Assembly (NCBI GenBank): GCA_016124945.1
Contig: WGMT01000072.1
Coordinates: forward strand, 1-64,000
DNA: 64,000 nucleotides
Direction: 5' to 3'
From: a bacterium
Lineage (GTDB): Bacteria; Chloroflexota; Anaerolineae; Caldilineales; Caldilineaceae
Of the stretch, positions 32,667 to 42,289 are shown one piece after another. Position 1 is the first letter of the stretch, and each line of letters starts with the position of its first letter. The translations under genes and the position numbers were made by a program. Under the pieces are notes generated by a model, which had not been told where the DNA came from, made no database searches, and worked only from the letters and a program-made list of their open reading frames with translations.

Positions 32667-35030
32667 TCAACTAACTTTCCTCCGCACTTCTAACACATTC
32701 GGCAGTCGCTCAATCCGCGTAAGGACACGGCTCAACTGCGAAATATCGCCAATCTCTAGCGTAGCGTTGATTTGAGCGATGTTGTTCTTCATCCCCGTTA
32801 TGGCTTCGGCAGAACGCAAATTAATCTTCTCGTCGGCCACCAACCCCGTTACATCTCGCAGAAGGCCGGCACGATCATAAGCCTTCACCTGGATGCTGAC
32901 CGGGTAAGTCTCCATGCTTTCCACGCCCCACTGCACTTCCACCAATCGGGCATGTTCTTTGTCGTTCTGTTGCGCCAGGATGTTGGGGCAGTCGTTGCGG
33001 TGAATGGTCACACCCCTGCCTTTGGTGACATACCCAACAATGGGATCGCCCGGTACAGGATGACAACAGCGTGCTGGGCGCGCCAGCAGGCCCTCTAAGC
33101 CGGCTACGTGGATGCCATCAAGTGCCGCTTCTTCGCGTTCACCATCTTTGCTGGGTAAGTTAATCGGCTGTGGTTGTAGGCTGCGCTCATGTTCAATGAT
33201 CTTCTGTGCAATCGTCTGCGTGTTAACGTCGCCATAGCCGATGGCCGCCATGAAGTCATCCGTCTTCTCGTAGCCCACCAACCGCGCCACAGCATCAAAA
33301 TTCAAGGTGACGGAGAGACGCTTCAGCTCCTTTTCCAAGATCTGACGGCCCTGCGTAATATTCTCGTCACGGTCCTGGCGGCGGAACCAGGTACGGATCT
33401 TGCTGCGCGCTCGCTGTGTGGCCACATAGCCAAGGTTCGGGTTGATCCAGTCGCGGCTGGGGCCACCCCGTTTGGCAATGACCACTTCCACCTGATCACC
33501 ATTGTGCAATTGGTAATCCAACGGCACCAATTTGCCGTTGACCTTGGACCCACGGCAACGGTGACCCAACTCTGTATGCACGTGGTATGCAAAATCAATG
33601 GGCGTGGCCCCGCTGGGCAGATCGATGACGTCGCCACGCGGGGTGAAGACGTAAACGCGATCCTGGAAGACGTCGGTCTTCATGCCGCTGACAAATTCCT
33701 GGGCGTCGGTGACGTCTTGCCGCCACTCCATCAACTGACGAATCCAGGCAATTTTGTTGTCGAGCGCCTGGTTGGGGCGCATCTGCTCTTTGTAACGCCA
33801 GTGGGCGGCAATCCCAAATTCGGCGACGTGGTGCATGTCCTTGGTGCGGATCTGCACTTCCATGGGCTTGCCGGCAGGGCCGACGACGGCGGTGTGCAGG
33901 CTGCGGTAGAGGTTATCCTTAGGGTTGGCGATGTAATCGTCGAACTCGCCGGGGATAGGACGCCACAGGCTATGCACAACGCCCAGCGCCGCGTAGCACT
34001 GCGCCACATTCTCAACCACAACACGGAAACCGTGAATATCGTAAATCTGCTCAAAGGGGACGTCTTTGCGCGACATTTTGCGGTAGGTGCTGTAAATGTG
34101 CTTGGGCCGTCCACTGATTTCGGCAAGCAGGCCGGCTTCCTCCATCGCCTCTTTCATCATGCGGCGTACTTCGGCCACCCACGCTTCACGCTGAGTGCGC
34201 TTCTCGTTCATTGCCGCCGACAGTTCTTTGTAGGTGGTCGGTTCAAGGTAGCGGAAGCTCAGATCCTCCAATTCCCACTTGATCTGCCAAATGCCGAGGC
34301 GGTTGGCGAGTGGGGCGAAGATCTCCAGCGTCTCACGGGCGATGCGGCGGCGCTTGTGATCAGGCTGTCCTTGCAGGGTGCGCATGTTGTGCAGACGGTC
34401 GGCCAATTTGATGAGCACCACGCGGATGTCCTCAACCATGGCCAGGAACATTTTGCGCAGCGATTCGGCTTTTTCGTCGGCCACGCTGTGGCGCATGTTA
34501 CTCAGTTCTTTGATGCGTTTGAGTTTGGTAACACCTTCCACCAGTTCGGCCACATCGTCGTTAAACTCTTTGGCCAGGTACTCGGTGGTAATGTCTGAAT
34601 CTTCCACCACATCGTGGAGCAGAGCGGCCGTGAGTGTATCTACATCCAGGCGCAGATCGGCCAGGATCTGGGTCACCGCGATGGGGTGTAGGATGTAGGG
34701 CTCACCGGTTTTGCGCATCTGTGTGCGGTGGGCGTGGCTCGCCACCACGTAGGCGCGCAGGAGTTGATCCAACTGTTCGGGTGTATAGAAATTCTGAGGA
34801 AGCTGCTGAAAAAGTTGTTCCAGATCGTGAAGTTCTTCGGGGGTAAGCGTGGGATCGACCGGATTTAAACCCGTGGCGTCGAGTGGCAGCCCAGACAATT
34901 TAGAAAGCAATGGGTGATCGGTCAACAAGGACGGGCGAGGCAAGGGCACTCTGCCGTTGCTGTTTGTCGAACGCCTACATTCCGCTTCAGCCTCTTCTAC
35001 AACTTCGCCGGTTTCAAGTTCAGTCTTCAC
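32667..35030 (-). CDS. Bifunctional (p)ppGpp synthetase/hydrolase, RelA/SpoT family
   Basis: HD domain (LLHDVVEDSDI), synthetase (YDIHGFRVVVENVAQCYAALGVVHSLW), TGS and ACT domains. Confidence 0.95.
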   Translation of the reverse strand: MKTELETGEVVEEAEAECRRSTNSNGRVPLPRPSLLTDHPLLSKLSGLPLDATGLNPVDPTLTPEELHDLEQLFQQLPQNFYTPEQLDQLLRAYVVASHAHRTQMRKTGEPYILHPIAVTQILADLRLDVDTLTAALLHDVVEDSDITTEYLAKEFNDDVAELVEGVTKLKRIKELSNMRHSVADEKAESLRKMFLAMVEDIRVVLIKLADRLHNMRTLQGQPDHKRRRIARETLEIFAPLANRLGIWQIKWELEDLSFRYLEPTTYKELSAAMNEKRTQREAWVAEVRRMMKEAMEEAGLLAEISGRPKHIYSTYRKMSRKDVPFEQIYDIHGFRVVVENVAQCYAALGVVHSLWRPIPGEFDDYIANPKDNLYRSLHTAVVGPAGKPMEVQIRTKDMHHVAEFGIAAHWRYKEQMRPNQALDNKIAWIRQLMEWRQDVTDAQEFVSGMKTDVFQDRVYVFTPRGDVIDLPSGATPIDFAYHVHTELGHRCRGSKVNGKLVPLDYQLHNGDQVEVVIAKRGGPSRDWINPNLGYVATQRARSKIRTWFRRQDRDENITQGRQILEKELKRLSVTLNFDAVARLVGYEKTDDFMAAIGYGDVNTQTIAQKIIEHERSLQPQPINLPSKDGEREEAALDGIHVAGLEGLLARPARCCHPVPGDPIVGYVTKGRGVTIHRNDCPNILAQQNDKEHARLVEVQWGVESMETYPVSIQVKAYDRAGLLRDVTGLVADEKINLRSAEAITGMKNNIAQINATLEIGDISQLSRVLTRIERLPNVLEVRRKVS

Positions 35031-35194
35031 AAAGGTCCCCCAACTTCTTCAGGATCAAGTCCCGGGCGGCACGGTGCCACTGATTCGATCGTACTGGTTC
35101 ACGCTCACGGGTGTAGGGCCAATGATACGGAGCATCATTATACGTCGAGATCGGACGCGCTGGCAATGGCAACGAAAATCCCGGACCCAGGAAG

Positions 35195-35338
35195 GCCACG
35201 AAGGCAGAAACAAGAGAGAAGGGACACGGATTACACGGATTTGAGGGATTGAGAAATGGCATTGCGTTCAATGCAATGTTGGATCCTGAGAATCCTGTAA
35301 ATCCGTGTCCTTCTGCTTCGTGTGCCTCGTGGATCACT
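35195..35338. repeat. Intergenic imperfect inverted repeat, GGACACGGATT family
   Basis: ...GGGACACGGATTACACGGATTT... and ...AATCCTGTAAATCCGTGTCC...CGTGGATC. Confidence 0.75.
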
Positions 35339-36281
35339 TCTCTGCATCGAGGAAATCGGCGAGCCGTGTAGCGATTTCTTCAGTGCGCGGCGCGCTGACA
35401 TCAAACCAATGGACCTCTTTCATGCGCCGGAACCAACTGTACTGGTGACGCACAAAGCGGTGGGTTTCGATCTGAATGCGTTCGACAGCGGCAGGAAGGT
35501 CCATATCGCCGTACAGATATGCGCCGATCTCTTTGTAGCCCAAACTGGTGAGGGCAGGCAGGTTAGGAGGATACCCCATCGATAGAAGTTGCTGCGTCTC
35601 TTGAATCAGACCGTTTGCCACCATTTGCTCTACGCGAGCGTCGATGCGGGCGTAAAGCAGCGGGCGCGGCAGGTCCAACCCAATTTGAAGGATGCGATAG
35701 GGCGGTGGATCTTCACCTTCCAACTCACTTTTGGGCGTCCCCGTTTCGAGGATAATCTCCAGGGCGCGCACCACACGACGTACATTGCGCCCATCGATCT
35801 GGGCGGCTGTCGCCGGATCGAGCGCGGCCAAGCGGGCGAAGAGTGCTGCGTGTCCTTCGCGGGTGGCGATTTCTTCCAACTCCGCGCGCAAGGACGGGTT
35901 GGGCGGCACATCGGGGATCTTCATCCCCCGCACCACTGCGTTGAGGTAGAGCGCCGTCCCCCCAACGAGGAAAGGCACTTTGTTGCGGCGGTGAATGTCG
36001 TTGATGGCGGCGTAGGCGAGCGTCTGGTACTCGGCGACGGACAAGATCTCATCAGGTTGGCGCACGTCGAGCAGGTGATGGGGAACCGCGGCCTGTTCCT
36101 CAGGCGACAGCTTGGCGGTGCCGATGTCCATGCCACGGTAGATCTGCCGACTATCGGCGCTGACAACCTCGCCACCAAAGCGATGGCAGAGTTCGATACT
36201 CAGCGCCGTCTTCCCCACAGAAGTTGGCCCGAGGATGACAATGAGAGGAGGGGCAGGAGCAGATATTTCCTTCTCAACCAT
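35334..36281 (-). CDS. miaA: tRNA dimethylallyltransferase
   Basis: [48 protein letters not shown] motifs. Confidence 0.95.
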   Translation of the reverse strand: MVEKEISAPAPPLIVILGPTSVGKTALSIELCHRFGGEVVSADSRQIYRGMDIGTAKLSPEEQAAVPHHLLDVRQPDEILSVAEYQTLAYAAINDIHRRNKVPFLVGGTALYLNAVVRGMKIPDVPPNPSLRAELEEIATREGHAALFARLAALDPATAAQIDGRNVRRVVRALEIILETGTPKSELEGEDPPPYRILQIGLDLPRPLLYARIDARVEQMVANGLIQETQQLLSMGYPPNLPALTSLGYKEIGAYLYGDMDLPAAVERIQIETHRFVRHQYSWFRRMKEVHWFDVSAPRTEEIATRLADFLDAEK

Positions 36282-36297
36282 GATGATTCCAAAAAGT

Positions 36298-36353
36298 GAT
36301 GATGGGATGATGAGATGATGAACCTAAGCCCATCATCTCATCATCCCATCATC
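36298..36353. repeat. 23-bp perfect inverted repeat, GATGATGGG family
   Basis: GATGATGGGATGATGAGATGATG / CATCATCTCATCATCCCATCATC, 10-nt loop. Confidence 0.95.
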
Positions 36354-36424
36354 TGGTTGAAACACCAATTTCATGCCGGACGACGATCTACTCATCCCAG
36401 TTGACGAACTCGTTGATCACGCCC

Positions 36425-36495
36425 GTCACGCTGGTAGCGTGACCTACGACATAGGGGATCGTCTCGGCTGTCGTAGCTGCGGTTACCAACCGCAG
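36425..36495. repeat. Twin-hairpin dispersed repeat, copy B
   Basis: Same two hairpins and similar spacer as 6302..6373. Confidence 0.85.
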
Positions 36496-36545
36496 TTCTT
36501 CGGCTTCAAGACCACTTCCTCGTCACAGCGGGTTTGCCAACAGAA

Positions 36546-36938
36546 TCACCCGGTTACTGCATGCCGAATGTGCTCCACATCGACAATACGTTCACCCTCA
36601 AACTGGACGGCGACAGCGTCAATGCGCCACGGGCCGGTCCACGCGCTGGATTGGATGTAGTGGGCCGCAACCTCTTGCAATTTGGACAGTTTACGCGGGG
36701 TGAAGGATTGGCGGGCGCTGCCCTGGGAACGGCGGCGGCTGCGCACTTCCACCAGCACCAGCCAACGGGCGTTGGGCAGGCCGCTAGCGTAGTCAGGCGC
36801 TATGTCTTCGGCGATGATATCAATTTCGCCGGCAGGGCAACGCCAATTGCGCGCCAGGACGGTCAACCCTGCCGCCGCCAAGGCGCGGGCGGCTGCTTCT
36901 TCGGCCTGCTCTCCTTGACGGCGACGGGGATCGTCCAT
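36546..36938 (-). CDS. YraN family (UPF0102) endonuclease-like protein
   Basis: GEQAEEAAARALAAAGLTVLARNWRCPAGEIDIIAED...LVLVEVRSR. Confidence 0.9.
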   Translation of the reverse strand: MDDPRRRQGEQAEEAAARALAAAGLTVLARNWRCPAGEIDIIAEDIAPDYASGLPNARWLVLVEVRSRRRSQGSARQSFTPRKLSKLQEVAAHYIQSSAWTGPWRIDAVAVQFEGERIVDVEHIRHAVTG

Positions 36939-36949
36939 GTTGCTAGGTT

Positions 36950-38122
36950 CTACTGGCCGCTGGCCTGCGCGCCAGTGTCCACGGTGGGGACGATGCCAGG
37001 GCCAGGGATGACGATGGTGGGCGTGGTGCCTTCCGGTGCAAAGATCACCTTGTCGGTCTGGTTGAGGGCATCGGCATTGGCCTGCGCCATCAATAGCGTG
37101 ACGTAAGACGGGGCCACGGCGTAGAGTTGCGAAAGCGCTGTCTCTACAGCCACGGTGGCCTTGGCCTGTTCCGCAGCGGCCTGCGCCTGGATCAAGGCAA
37201 TTTCGAGATCTCGTTCTGCGGCAAGGAGGTCGTTGGACTTCTGCGCTTCGATGATGGCGCGTTCGGCTTCGACGCGTGTCAATTCATTGGCACGTTCCGC
37301 TTCGATGACGGCACGTTGCGCTACGACACGCTCCCGATCCAGTTCGGCCAACAGCGTCTGCTGGCGGGCCTGTTCCTGAATACGGCTCTGCTCAATACGG
37401 ATTTCACCCTGCTGACGAGCTTGTTCGGCGCCGGCCTGTGCCTCGGCGCGTAATTTGTCTTGGCCGGCCTTTTCAGTTTCGAGGCGGCTCTGCACGATGG
37501 CGTCCAACGCCGTCTGCACTTCAGGAGAGAGGATCACATCGGGCACGACGACGTTGTCGATGTTGAGGCCGAAGTTCTCGGCCAGGCTGCTCAATTCGTC
37601 GTCGATGCAGGTGCGCAACACGTCGCGGGCGGTGCCGACCACGTTGTCGTCGAAGTTGCGGTCGCCCACACAGACCTTCATGGCCTGTTTGGCCAGTTCC
37701 TGCACACGTGTCTGCACCAGTTGATCGTCCAGGTAGTAGGGTCGGTACTGCGCCCACAATTCACGGATGCGCTCACGCGAGGCTATGCCAGGGCGAAAGA
37801 TGTCACCTGTCACCACCAGGCCGATGCGCTGTTTGTCAAGGGTAATGATTTCGCCGTCCTCCACAGAGAAGGGGACAGCTTGCGATGAAACTCGCACCAG
37901 ATCAACATAGAGACCTACATCGCTGTAGACGCCAGGCCCCACAATGTCCTTGATACGCCCACCCTGGAATTGGACGCCGATCTCCTGTTCACTGACGCGC
38001 TCGAAGGCGTAGTAGAACTGTCCTGAGAAGATCATTAGAAAAAAGACCACGGCGATTACAATGACGCCAATCACGATGGGCGAACCGCGCAGGACGCGAC
38101 TGGCCATGTTGTTGTTACTCAT
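36950..38122 (-). CDS. SPFH/prohibitin (Band 7) family protein
   Basis: N-terminal TM, SPFH domain, long Ala/Glu/Arg coiled coil. Confidence 0.87.
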   Translation of the reverse strand: MSNNNMASRVLRGSPIVIGVIVIAVVFFLMIFSGQFYYAFERVSEQEIGVQFQGGRIKDIVGPGVYSDVGLYVDLVRVSSQAVPFSVEDGEIITLDKQRIGLVVTGDIFRPGIASRERIRELWAQYRPYYLDDQLVQTRVQELAKQAMKVCVGDRNFDDNVVGTARDVLRTCIDDELSSLAENFGLNIDNVVVPDVILSPEVQTALDAIVQSRLETEKAGQDKLRAEAQAGAEQARQQGEIRIEQSRIQEQARQQTLLAELDRERVVAQRAVIEAERANELTRVEAERAIIEAQKSNDLLAAERDLEIALIQAQAAAEQAKATVAVETALSQLYAVAPSYVTLLMAQANADALNQTDKVIFAPEGTTPTIVIPGPGIVPTVDTGAQASGQ

Positions 38123-38410
38123 GTTGGGATGCTCCTTCAAGTGGCAAAAAAAGAATTGGGAAGACGGAACAATTTTATATCGAGAAAGACGGTTTGAGTC
38201 TACGGTAAGCTACGCATTGACGGCTGACTTCAGGCAGACCAAAAGCTGAGCGTTGATCCACGGAGCCACACGAAGAAACACGAAGTCAGAAAAAGATATC
38301 CACAGATTACACGGATTTTCAGGATTTCCAGAAGGATTGTAACGCAAGGATTTTTTCCGAAATCCATTGTGGATGCTATGCGGTAGAGCACAAAAATAAT
38401 TTTTGCTGGT

Positions 38411-39493
38411 CTACGACGTAGGTGACGGCGCGGGGGCAACGAACGGCGTGGGTGCAGGCGTGGGCAGCGCCACCAACGGCGAATAGGACGGTAGGATCGT
38501 CAGATCGCCCTGGGTGGTGAGCGTCCATGCTGCGGACCAGCCGATCTGATCCTCGGCCTGGACGACGAGCCAGCTTTGATCCGCCGTACGCCCGACGGCC
38601 CAGTAAATCTGTCCTTGATTGAGGAAGCCCAGAGAAGGAGCGTCGGTGGAGGGCCCGGCACGCAGGTGGACGGAGGCGTAGATCGGCTCTGTCAACAATA
38701 TGGGGACGGTGTCGCCGTTGGCGGCTTGAGGCAGCGGCGTTGCAAAGGTTGCCGGATTGGATTGCTGCGCCAGTTGAACCAGTGCTGCGGCGGTGGCGGT
38801 AGCTTCGATGGCAAGTTGTTGCTCGTCTTGTCGGGGGAAAAGTAGCGTGAAGACAATCGCCACCACCAGTCCGGCCACCACCAGAAAGGGCCAGCCGTCC
38901 CACAATTCGGGGATGTGGTAACGGGTGGGCGTGTACGGCTTGGGCTCGTAGACCGGTCCCTTCATGCGGGGGATGGGCGGGCGTTCGGGCGGTTCGTAGT
39001 TGTCAAACAGTTCAGCCAACAACTTGCCGTGGCGCACGTCAACCGCCCACTCACCGCGCAGGGCGTCGTAGCGGCGATCATCTGCGGGGATGCCTTCTTC
39101 GATGGACTTGCGCACAGCCGCGAAGTCCGACGCCCAGCCGATGCGGAAGCGGATCTCGTCTTCGCCGTGGTGCTGCTCCGACAGCCAGGCCCCCGCTTCT
39201 ACCTGATGCCGCCGCGCCGCCAGGACGAGATCCAGCGCCTCGTCGATGTTTTCGTCGGCCAGCAAGGACGCGTCATAGCGATCGCGCAGCGCAGGATCAC
39301 GCAGCACAGCGTAGGCTTCTTCAATGCGATCCAGGCGCGTGTCCTCAACATTGATGTTTGCGCCAATGCGACGACGTTCCAGATAGGCCGCCGACTCGTA
39401 TTGCCGTTTCAAGCGCCGGTACGTCGCCTCAATCACGCTTTGAGAGGCTTCGTGCCGGATGCCGAGAACCTGGTAGTGGGTGCGATCTGTCAT
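38411..39493 (-). CDS. J-like domain protein with TM segment and C-terminal SH3-like domain
   Basis: THYQVLGIRHEASQSVIEATYRRLKRQYE...AYAVLRDPALRDRYDASLL; TM FLVVAGLVVAIVFTLLF; SH3b-like ASVHLRAGPSTDAPSLGFLNQGQ. Confidence 0.78.
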   Translation of the reverse strand: MTDRTHYQVLGIRHEASQSVIEATYRRLKRQYESAAYLERRRIGANINVEDTRLDRIEEAYAVLRDPALRDRYDASLLADENIDEALDLVLAARRHQVEAGAWLSEQHHGEDEIRFRIGWASDFAAVRKSIEEGIPADDRRYDALRGEWAVDVRHGKLLAELFDNYEPPERPPIPRMKGPVYEPKPYTPTRYHIPELWDGWPFLVVAGLVVAIVFTLLFPRQDEQQLAIEATATAAALVQLAQQSNPATFATPLPQAANGDTVPILLTEPIYASVHLRAGPSTDAPSLGFLNQGQIYWAVGRTADQSWLVVQAEDQIGWSAAWTLTTQGDLTILPSYSPLVALPTPAPTPFVAPAPSPTS

Positions 39494-39522
39494 ACGGTCT
39501 GGGTGGGGGAAAGATGAACGAG

Positions 39523-39619
39523 ATGAATGAAGAATAAAGATTGGGTTGAGGCTGTCTCGGCGCGGCAAGTTACCTGATTCGTCGAGAATGCGTCTACCCA
39601 ATCTTTATTCTTCATTCAT
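39523..39619. repeat. 24-bp perfect inverted repeat, AATAAAGATTGGGT family
   Basis: ATGAATGAAGAATAAAGATTGGGT (39523..39546) / ACCCAATCTTTATTCTTCATTCAT (39596..39619). Confidence 0.95.
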
Positions 39620-39624
39620 ACCAT

Positions 39625-40626
39625 TTATCGCTGCACTTGTGAAGCGCCACTGCCGGCGCTCTCGATCAGGGCCGCCACTTCGCTGTGCTCGAAGAGGGCC
39701 ATGTCGCCGGGGATGCTGTATTTGAAAGCGGCGGCGGCGGTTCCCCACAGCAGAGACTCGGAGAGCCACTGATCGGGATTCTCAGGGGCCAGGTAGCGGT
39801 AGAGGACGCCGGCGATGAAGGCGTCCCCTGCGCCGATACGGCCTACCGATCCTTGCACAGGGAAGACAGGCTGGTGGATGGGTGCTTTGCCCGGTTCAAC
39901 GGCGATGCAGCCTTCCCCACCCAAGGTGAGCACAATTGTGGCCTGCGGGAACATCGCCTGAAATTCGGCCAACGCCTGCTCCGGCGTGGCGTCTTCGGGG
40001 ATCTTGTAGATCGTCTGCGCGTCGCGAATAGGGATGAAGAAGATGTCGGCGGCTTCGGCGAAAGGCTGACAACCTTCTCGACACGCTTCAGGCGTCCACA
40101 ATTTGGCGCGGTAGTTGGGATCGAAACTGATCGTCCAGCCGGCGTCTTTGGCCAGGCGGCAGGTGCGTTCGGCGGTGGCGGCGGCCGTGTCGCTGATGGC
40201 CACGGTGATGCCAGTCAGGTGCAGGTGACGGGCCATGCCGGGCTGGAAGAGATCGACGGGCAGGTCGGTGGGCTGCATGCGCGCCATGGCCGAGTTGGCG
40301 CGGTCGTAGATCACCGACGTGGGACGCGAGCCATCGCCGAACTCGATGAAGAAGGTACCCAGCCGCTCGTCCTCGGCCCAGACGACGTGGGAGACGTCGA
40401 CGCCGTTGCCCTTGAGGATGCGGGCCAGGCGACGTCCTAGCGCGTTTTCGGGCAGGCGCGAGAGCCAGGCTACGTTCATCCCTAGCCGGGCCAACCCCAC
40501 GGCCATGTTCGATTCGGTGCCGCCGATTTCAATATCAAAGACAGTTGTCTGCTCAATACGCAGTTGACCGGGCGGGGCGAGCCGCATCATGGTTTCGCCC
40601 AGGGTAATGACATCGTACTGGCTCAT
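39625..40626 (-). CDS. PfkB-family sugar kinase, probable 2-keto-3-deoxygluconate kinase
   Basis: GGTESNMAVGLARLG, GAGDAFIAGVLYRYL; next to KDPG aldolase gene. Confidence 0.87.
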   Translation of the reverse strand: MSQYDVITLGETMMRLAPPGQLRIEQTTVFDIEIGGTESNMAVGLARLGMNVAWLSRLPENALGRRLARILKGNGVDVSHVVWAEDERLGTFFIEFGDGSRPTSVIYDRANSAMARMQPTDLPVDLFQPGMARHLHLTGITVAISDTAAATAERTCRLAKDAGWTISFDPNYRAKLWTPEACREGCQPFAEAADIFFIPIRDAQTIYKIPEDATPEQALAEFQAMFPQATIVLTLGGEGCIAVEPGKAPIHQPVFPVQGSVGRIGAGDAFIAGVLYRYLAPENPDQWLSESLLWGTAAAAFKYSIPGDMALFEHSEVAALIESAGSGASQVQR

Positions 40627-41279
40627 TTTGTGCTCCTTGCACGTTGCACGGTTTGGACAAATTCGGCGGCGCGGCGGGTGAGTTCGTCCCAGTCTTGGGC
40701 GGCGATGACGGCTTTATCCACCAGGCTGCTGCCCGCGCCTACAGCCACAGCGCCGTTGCGGATGAATTCGGGCGCGCTTTGCAGATCAACGCCACCGGTG
40801 GGCATCAGCTTCAAGTGCGGCAGCGGCGCGAGGACGTCTTTGAAGTAGCCTGGGCCGACGGTGTTGGCCGGGAAGACCTTCACCACCGACGCGCCCGCCA
40901 CCCATGCCGTCTGAATTTCGGTGGGCGTCAGCGCGCCCGGCATCACCGGGATCGACTGGCGCACACACGACTCGACGGTAGGCAGGTCGAGCATGGGGGC
41001 CACGATGAACATGGCGCCGCGGTCGATGGCGTCCTGTGCCATTTTGGGGTTGAGCACCGATCCCATGCCCAGGGCAGCATCTCCGTTGCGGAAGGCAGGG
41101 ACGTTGTCCAACAGCAAGGGCAGCGCGTCCAATGCGCCGGGGCTGGTCATGGTCAACTCCACAGCGGTGACGCCGCCGGCCAGCAACGCCTTCGCCATGT
41201 CCACAGCGGCGGAGAGGTCCGACAGTCGCACCACCGGCACCACACCGCCAACTTCGATTATTTTCACCACATCGGGCAT
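40623..41279 (-). CDS. eda: Bifunctional KHG/KDPG aldolase
   Basis: GGVTAVELTMTSPGALDAL, MPGALTPTEIQTAWVAGASVVKVFPANTVGPGYFKDVLAPLPHLKLMPTGGV. Confidence 0.92.
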   Translation of the reverse strand: MPDVVKIIEVGGVVPVVRLSDLSAAVDMAKALLAGGVTAVELTMTSPGALDALPLLLDNVPAFRNGDAALGMGSVLNPKMAQDAIDRGAMFIVAPMLDLPTVESCVRQSIPVMPGALTPTEIQTAWVAGASVVKVFPANTVGPGYFKDVLAPLPHLKLMPTGGVDLQSAPEFIRNGAVAVGAGSSLVDKAVIAAQDWDELTRRAAEFVQTVQRARSTK

Positions 41280-41382
41280 GGGGATTGTCTCTCCTTTGAG
41301 AATGGGAGTCGGGGTTCTCTAACATACTCCTCCGATTATAGCCCGAAGGGGACAGATTTCCAACGATAAGAGGATTTCAGAA

Positions 41383-41466
41383 ATAGAACGCGGATTGAGC
41401 GGATTGGGGGAATTTTTGGGATTTTATCCGCTTTGATCCGCCCAATCCGCTCAATCAGCGTTCTAT
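41383..41466. repeat. 26-bp inverted repeat (1 mismatch), ATAGAACGCGGATTGAGCGGATTGGG family
   Basis: Arms 41383..41409 and 41441..41466. Confidence 0.93.
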
Positions 41467-41561
41467 CCTCCCCCCTCCACTCCTGAAATCTAATCGGTTG
41501 ATGGTATAATCTGGAATTATCTTGGACAGAGAATTCGACCATCGTGAATGAGGAGTGAAGT

Positions 41562-42245
41562 ATGAGTGAACAACAACGATCTTTTGCCGTACGCACGTTG
41601 CTGGCCGTGTTGGTCTTTAACGGGCTGCTCATCGGCGCGCTGTACGTCAATTTCGCCGACGTCATCCAGAGTGGTTTCCTCTTTGGGCTGGGGCTGTTGG
41701 CTACGGTGTTGCTGTGGGTGACGCTGATCGCGCTGGGCAATCGCTTTGTGGCAGGCGTACAGCGGACGGCAGCGCCTGCCCCCACACCGGTGCGAGAGAC
41801 GCCGCGCCCCGTTGCGCCCAAACCAGAGCCGAAGCCCGAACCCAAGCCTGTCCCCGCGCCGCCGCCGTCTGACGCCGCTGCGATTCAGATCCTCTCGATC
41901 TTGCAGCGCAAAGGACGGCTCATCGACTTCCTGCAAGAGAACCTGAGCGCCTACGACGACGCCCAGATCGGCGCAGCGGTGCGCAACATTCACGCCGAAA
42001 GCAAAGCCGCCCTGGCCGAACATGTAACCCTCGAACCCATCTACGCCGACGCCGAAGGCAGTTCGGTGACGGTGCAACCTGGCTTCGACGCCAACGCCGT
42101 GCGCCTCGTCGGCAACGTCACCGGCGAGCCGCCCTTCCGCGGCACCCTCGTCCACCGCGGCTGGCGCGTTGCCAAACTCGACCTGCCCAAGCTGACGAGC
42201 GACAAGGAGAAGGTGATCGCGCCGGCGGAAGTGGAGATTGGATGA
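41562..42245 (+). CDS. DUF2760 domain protein (Hsp70-associated)
   Basis: Two TM segments, Pro-rich linker, QILSILQRKGRLIDFLQENLSAYDDAQIGAAVRNIH...VDP-like C-terminus; upstream of Hsp70 gene. Confidence 0.85.
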   Translation: MSEQQRSFAVRTLLAVLVFNGLLIGALYVNFADVIQSGFLFGLGLLATVLLWVTLIALGNRFVAGVQRTAAPAPTPVRETPRPVAPKPEPKPEPKPVPAPPPSDAAAIQILSILQRKGRLIDFLQENLSAYDDAQIGAAVRNIHAESKAALAEHVTLEPIYADAEGSSVTVQPGFDANAVRLVGNVTGEPPFRGTLVHRGWRVAKLDLPKLTSDKEKVIAPAEVEIG

Positions 42246-42289
42246 GGGGTGACAAGGAACCGCGTTCATACACTATAAAGGAGTAACCC

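Noticed and set aside
33189-34598. 469-aa plus-strand ORF
   Set aside because: Antisense to RelA/SpoT CDS; shadow ORF.
41336-41845. 169-aa minus-strand ORF across the palindrome
   Set aside because: Translates the inverted repeat and antisense of the DUF2760 gene; no domain support.
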